A stretch of 15,553 nt of DNA from positions 1-15,553 of the forward strand of contig JANWHO010000157.1 of NCBI GenBank assembly GCA_025450375.1. The letters are read 5' to 3'. The notes under the pieces were generated by a model. It had not been told where the DNA came from and did no database searches. It worked only from the letters and a program-made list of their open reading frames with translations. This DNA is from Chloroflexota bacterium (lineage in GTDB: Bacteria > Chloroflexota > UBA5177 > JANWHV01). Made by a program: the position numbers and the translations under genes. This document shows positions 11,669 through 15,553 of the stretch, piece after piece (positions within the stretch are counted from its first letter, which is position 1; each line of letters starts with the position of its first letter).

Positions 11669-12703
11669 GTGGCGGCATCACTGTTCCAAACCAGAAGAAA
11701 TAACGTGGTCGAACGGTTAGAACGGGGACATTGCGTGCTCTCCGATCCGCAAGGAGAGGTTGTCTGGTCGGTAGGAGACACCGACCATCTGACCTATCTG
11801 CGCTCATCCGCGAAGCCCATGCAGGTGACCGCCCTCTTGCTCAGCGGAGCGGCTGAGCGCTTCGCCCTGGAGCCGGCGCACATCGCGGTATCGTGCGGCT
11901 CGCATCATGGTGAACCCCGCCACGTGCATACGGTGGGCGATTTGCTGCGCCGTAGCGGCGTCGCGCCGGAGATGCTTCAGTGCGGCACGCACGATCTTGC
12001 CGCGCCCATCAGCTATCCGCTGGCCAGGGCCGGTCTCCACCCGTCCCCGTTGCACAACAACTGTTCCGGGAAACATGCCGGGATGTTGGCCGCCGCTCAG
12101 GCCATGGGCGCGCCGCTGGGCTCCTACCTCAACCGCGATCATCCCGTCCAGAAGCGCATTCTCCAGTCGGTCTCCAGATGCGCCGGTGTTTCTCCGGACC
12201 GGATAGCGGTGGGCATCGACGGCTGCAGCGCCCCCAATTTCGCGCTGCCCATGCGGCACATCGCGCGATGTTTCGCCCAGATCGCGGATCCGAGCGGCCT
12301 GGAGCCCGACCTCGCGGCGGCGCTCAACTCGGCCGGTGCCGCGATGCGCGCGGATCCCTGGTTGGTGAGCGGGACCGATTCCCTCGATACCGCGCTTATG
12401 AGCGCCTTCCCTACCATGATCATCAGCAAGGGTGGCGCCGAGGGACTCCAGTGCGTGGCCTTGCCATCTCATGGCCTGGGGCTGGCGGTCAAGTTCGAGA
12501 GCGGCAGAGCGGACGGAATCGGGGCGGTGGTTTTGGCGATCCTCCGCGGACTGGGCATGATCGGTGAGTCGGTGCCGGAACCTCTGGGCCGGTTCGACGC
12601 GCCCGCGGTGCGGAATCATCGGGGCCTTGTAGTCGGGGACTCACGGAGCCTGGTCGATCTTCAGGACGCGCCCCATCTCCGGGCTGTTCTAGCCGGCGTA
12701 TGA
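11669..12703 (+). CDS. L-asparaginase (asparaginase II family, Rhizobium type)
   Basis: This enzyme hydrolyses asparagine to aspartate and ammonia in the cytoplasm. The 344-residue protein belongs to the family of Rhizobium etli asparaginases rather than to the E. coli AnsA/AnsB type. The motifs that in the R. etli enzyme hold the Ser-Lys site and the zinc are present: RSSAKPMQ (Ser46, Lys49), CGSHHGEP (Ser78), HNNCSGKHAGML (Cys132, Lys135) and DGCSAPNF (Cys186). ISKGGAEG (Lys254) is also conserved. No signal peptide is seen. GTG 11669 is preceded by AGGGAGGG. The stop overlaps the start of the PEP carboxylase gene (ATGA), so the two are co-translated and probably act together in aspartate/oxaloacetate supply. 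Confidence 0.93.
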   Translation: MAASLFQTRRNNVVERLERGHCVLSDPQGEVVWSVGDTDHLTYLRSSAKPMQVTALLLSGAAERFALEPAHIAVSCGSHHGEPRHVHTVGDLLRRSGVAPEMLQCGTHDLAAPISYPLARAGLHPSPLHNNCSGKHAGMLAAAQAMGAPLGSYLNRDHPVQKRILQSVSRCAGVSPDRIAVGIDGCSAPNFALPMRHIARCFAQIADPSGLEPDLAAALNSAGAAMRADPWLVSGTDSLDTALMSAFPTMIISKGGAEGLQCVALPSHGLGLAVKFESGRADGIGAVVLAILRGLGMIGESVPEPLGRFDAPAVRNHRGLVVGDSRSLVDLQDAPHLRAVLAGV

Positions 12704-15426
12704 GTCCAGAGGATCTGGGAGCCCCACTCCGTCGAGACATTCGCGTGCTCGGCGACATCCTCGGGCGAGTGATCATCCAGGAGGCTGGCCCAGGGGTTTT
12801 TGGGCGTGAGGAGGAACTCCGCGCCCTGTGCAAGGCCATGCGGGCCGGCGCCAGTCCCGATATCGAGGCGCGGGTGCTGGAGATTATGCGACAACTCAGC
12901 CTCGCCGAGGCCGAACCGCTGATTCGCGCCTTCGCGCTGTACTTTCAACTGGTCAACGTCTGTGAGCAGGTACATCGCGTCCGCAGACGCCGCGCCTATC
13001 TCCGCGATCCGTCCGCCGCCCCACAGCGTGAATCCCTGGACGAGGCGTTGCGCATGCTTCGGCAGCGGGCGATCAGCGCCGAGGATCTGCAGTCCGCGAT
13101 CGAGAGCCTTGGAGTCGAGCTGGTGCTTACCGCGCATCCGACCGAGCCGGCCCGCGAGTCCGCCCTGCAAAAGCAGATCGAGATCGCCGCCTGCCTGGAG
13201 GCCCTGGATCAGGCCGGAATGACCGCCGAGGAGCGCGAGGACGCTCTCCGGCGCCTCAGGCAGTTGGTCCTGCTCCTGTGGCAGACCGAGGAGATACGCC
13301 AGCGCCCGCCCGAGGTGCTTGACGAGGTGAAGCAAGGTCTTTTTTATGTCGAGTACGTCTTGTGGGATCAGCTACCGGCGTTATTTGACCGCTTTGGTTC
13401 CCTGTTGGCTCGCCTCTTCCCAGGGCGCCCCTTCACGGTACCCACCTTTCTCCGCTTCGCCAGTTGGATCGGCGGTGACGCCGACGGGAATCCAGCCGTA
13501 ACCGCCGATGTCACCCGGCAGGCCCTTATCTTGCAAAAGCAACTGGCCATCAGGTTGATCCGGACTTCGGTGTACCACCTGGCGAACGAGAGCAGTCAAG
13601 CCGACCGGCTGTCGCCGATCAGCGAGGAATTGCGCGATTCACTCCGCCTTGACCAACTCCTGATGCCTGAAGCCGCGGGCCAGGCTCGTGAACGATCGGA
13701 GCATGAGCCGTATCGGCGCAAATTCACCCATATCTGGCATCGCCTGCAGGGAACCCTTGCCGCCCTGGAGGGCCGGCCGTACGAAGTGCTCTATCGGAGC
13801 GGCGGTGAGTTGCTGGCGGATCTTCAAGTCATTGAGCGCAGTCTGCGGCAAACAGGTCGAGGCGTCCTCGCCGATGGGGCCATCACCACCCTGATCAGGC
13901 AAGTGGAAGCCTTTGGCCTGCATCTTCTGCCGCTTGATCTTCGCCAGCACAGTGCTCGTCTGGAAGCCACCCTGGCCTGGGTTCTGAATGACCAGCTGGG
14001 GATCGACTATCTGGCCCTGGACGACGAGGCGCGAATCACTATTCTCGAGCAGTCGCGGCACATAGAGATTCCCGACGAGCTACCCGACCGGGCGCCAGCC
14101 CAGGCGAGGGAGCAGGCCCGTATCCATGCCCTGATCCCCTGGGCGCGCAAGGCTATCGATCCGGAGGCGATCGGTTCCTTCATCGTCAGCATGACTCATC
14201 GAGTCAGTGACGTGCTTGGCGCCCTTGCGCTCTGCCGCTTTAGCCCCGGACTGCAAATCGTTCCCCTACTCGAGACGGTCGAGGACCTGCGGCACGCCCC
14301 CGTGCTCATGACCCGTCTCTTCCATGTACCTCATTACCGGGAGCACCTCGGAACTTGCGGGGATCGCCAGCGCTTGATGTTGGGCTATTCCGACAGTAGT
14401 AAGGATGGCGGCTATCTCACGTCATGCTGGGAACTCTATAAAGCGCAAGAGGCCCTGCAATTGGTCGCCCAGCACGCAGGAGTGCGGCTGGAGTTGTTTC
14501 ATGGCCGGGGAGGGACGGTAGGCCGCGGAGGCGGTCCGGCCTATCGCGCGATCACCAGCCAACCGCCGGGCACGGTGCGGGGCCGGCTCCGCGTGACCGA
14601 GCAGGGCGAAATGATCAACTTTAAGTACGGCCTTCCGGCTATCGCGCTCCGGAACCTCGACAGCATGGCCGCCGCCACTTTGCTCAGCACCATCCCAACC
14701 GGACAGGAGGGCGCCGATCTTCCCGACCCCTGGCGTGAATGCCTGGACTTTCTCTCCGAGATCTCCCGCGGCGCCTACCGGGCGCTGATTGACGACCCTG
14801 ATTTCCTCCAGTATCTCCACGAGGCGACTCCGCTCGACCTGATTGGCCGTCTGAACATGGGCTCGCGTCCAGCCCGCCGCACCGCCGACGCGGGCCTTGA
14901 CGATCTCCGGGCCATCCCGTGGGTGTTTGCCTGGATGCAGAGCCGCCACAACCTTCCCGGCTGGTACGGTCTCGGTTCGGCATTCGAGGCGCTGACCACT
15001 CGTGATCCCGCCGCCGGAGCCCTGCTCGCGGAACTGTATGCCCGCTGGCCTTTTTTTCAAGGCATGATCGACAACGCCATGATGGCGATGGCCAAAGCCG
15101 ACATCCACATAGCCGCCCATTACGCGGGGCTCGTGCGCAACCAATCCCTGGGCCAGCGGATTTTCCGGCGCATCGCCGCCGAGTACCATTTAACGGAGCG
15201 TCACATCCTCCGCCTAACCGGCTTCCCGGCCTTGCTGCAAAACTCCCCCGTTCTCCAGAGTTCGATCGCCCTGCGAAACCCTTACGTGGATCCGCTCAGT
15301 TTCCTGCAGATCGAACTGCTCCGCCGCCTCCGCCTTACGGCCGGGACCGATCAGGAATCGGAGGTGGCGCGGGCTATCCAACTCACGGTCGCCGGCATCG
15401 CGGCTGGGCTCCGGAATACCGGCTAG
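12700..15426 (+). CDS. ppc: Phosphoenolpyruvate carboxylase
   Basis: PEP carboxylase makes oxaloacetate from PEP and bicarbonate and replenishes the citric-acid cycle and aspartate family. The 908-residue protein is complete. It has LTAHPTEP with catalytic His146, SWIGGDADGNP, GYSDSSKDGGY with Lys568, FHGRGGTVGRGGGP (600-613, including His601 and Arg603), QPPGTVRGRLRVTEQGE, and the conserved C-terminal RNTG end. In the GGDxDGNP motif, Ala261 replaces the Arg seen in E. coli and plant enzymes. ATG 12700 overlaps the asparaginase stop. The bacterial-type (non-archaeal) form, which is usually feedback-inhibited by aspartate, would be controlled by the product of the gene before it. Confidence 0.98.
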   Translation: MSPEDLGAPLRRDIRVLGDILGRVIIQEAGPGVFGREEELRALCKAMRAGASPDIEARVLEIMRQLSLAEAEPLIRAFALYFQLVNVCEQVHRVRRRRAYLRDPSAAPQRESLDEALRMLRQRAISAEDLQSAIESLGVELVLTAHPTEPARESALQKQIEIAACLEALDQAGMTAEEREDALRRLRQLVLLLWQTEEIRQRPPEVLDEVKQGLFYVEYVLWDQLPALFDRFGSLLARLFPGRPFTVPTFLRFASWIGGDADGNPAVTADVTRQALILQKQLAIRLIRTSVYHLANESSQADRLSPISEELRDSLRLDQLLMPEAAGQARERSEHEPYRRKFTHIWHRLQGTLAALEGRPYEVLYRSGGELLADLQVIERSLRQTGRGVLADGAITTLIRQVEAFGLHLLPLDLRQHSARLEATLAWVLNDQLGIDYLALDDEARITILEQSRHIEIPDELPDRAPAQAREQARIHALIPWARKAIDPEAIGSFIVSMTHRVSDVLGALALCRFSPGLQIVPLLETVEDLRHAPVLMTRLFHVPHYREHLGTCGDRQRLMLGYSDSSKDGGYLTSCWELYKAQEALQLVAQHAGVRLELFHGRGGTVGRGGGPAYRAITSQPPGTVRGRLRVTEQGEMINFKYGLPAIALRNLDSMAAATLLSTIPTGQEGADLPDPWRECLDFLSEISRGAYRALIDDPDFLQYLHEATPLDLIGRLNMGSRPARRTADAGLDDLRAIPWVFAWMQSRHNLPGWYGLGSAFEALTTRDPAAGALLAELYARWPFFQGMIDNAMMAMAKADIHIAAHYAGLVRNQSLGQRIFRRIAAEYHLTERHILRLTGFPALLQNSPVLQSSIALRNPYVDPLSFLQIELLRRLRLTAGTDQESEVARAIQLTVAGIAAGLRNTG

Positions 15427-15553
15427 CGGCATCCGGTAAAAAGCATACATGCGGCAGATCCCGGTGATGCGGTTGGCCAATGAGCTGGCCGAGCCTGCGG
15501 CTGCCTGCCTTTCCAGTGAGCACGGCGGGCGAGCCTGGGCCTGTGCTACACTA
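15427..15553. other. Non-coding window end with promoter-like sequence
   Basis: These 127 bases hold no gene start. There is a small palindrome, GCATACATGC (15443-15452), and a 5-base GGCCA/TGGCC pair (15475-15479, 15486-15490). At the very end TGC-TACACT (15544-15552) resembles an extended -10 for a gene beyond the window; no -35 is clear. Confidence 0.35.

Overview
The window is GC-rich bacterial chromosome, densely packed with tail-to-head genes that start with ATG, GTG and TTG and often overlap by four bases. The gene set and style (type II-family asparaginase, nuclease-type MutL without MutH, small CxxC zinc-ribbon proteins, a WxDASLG-type small protein) suggest an uncultivated or thermophile-related lineage near Chloroflexota. 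That is an inference from style; no rRNA or tRNA gene is present to fix taxonomy.

Layout. (1) 1-2602, plus strand: the C-terminal part of a subtilisin-family (S8) protease, an 82-residue small protein and an aldehyde dehydrogenase, spaced like one operon. (2) 2603-2720: a hairpin element between convergent genes. (3) 2721-4244, minus strand: a membrane-anchored zinc-ribbon protein followed by a Glu/Leu/Phe/Val-dehydrogenase-family protein that has lost two of the three hallmark active-site lysines. (4) 4245-4426: a divergent promoter region. (5) 4427-9707, plus strand: hemC, mutS and mutL, with hemC/mutS overlapping as GTGA and mutL 8 bases after mutS; this puts haem synthesis and mismatch repair in one apparent transcription unit. 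(6) 9708-9764: a strong hairpin between convergent genes. (7) 9765-10417, minus strand: two small cysteine-rich (zinc-binding) proteins of unknown function. (8) 10418-10849: a non-coding divergent region with dyads and promoter-like elements. (9) 10850-11251: another CxxC protein. (10) 11252-11668: a non-coding stretch with degenerate CACGGA repeats, a nested inverted-repeat element and a promoter. (11) 11669-15426: asparaginase and phosphoenolpyruvate carboxylase, overlapping as ATGA, which would together feed the aspartate/oxaloacetate pool. (12) 15427-15553: non-coding, ending in a promoter-like sequence for a gene beyond the window.

Most genes are recognisable housekeeping or metabolic genes. 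The parts that merit a second look are the apparently catalysis-deficient dehydrogenase and its membrane zinc-ribbon neighbour, the cysteine-rich insertion in the protease, the unknown CxxC proteins, and two intergenic inverted-repeat elements that share a TAGGGGC(G/A)CC end. I did not find a clearly new defence or mobile system.
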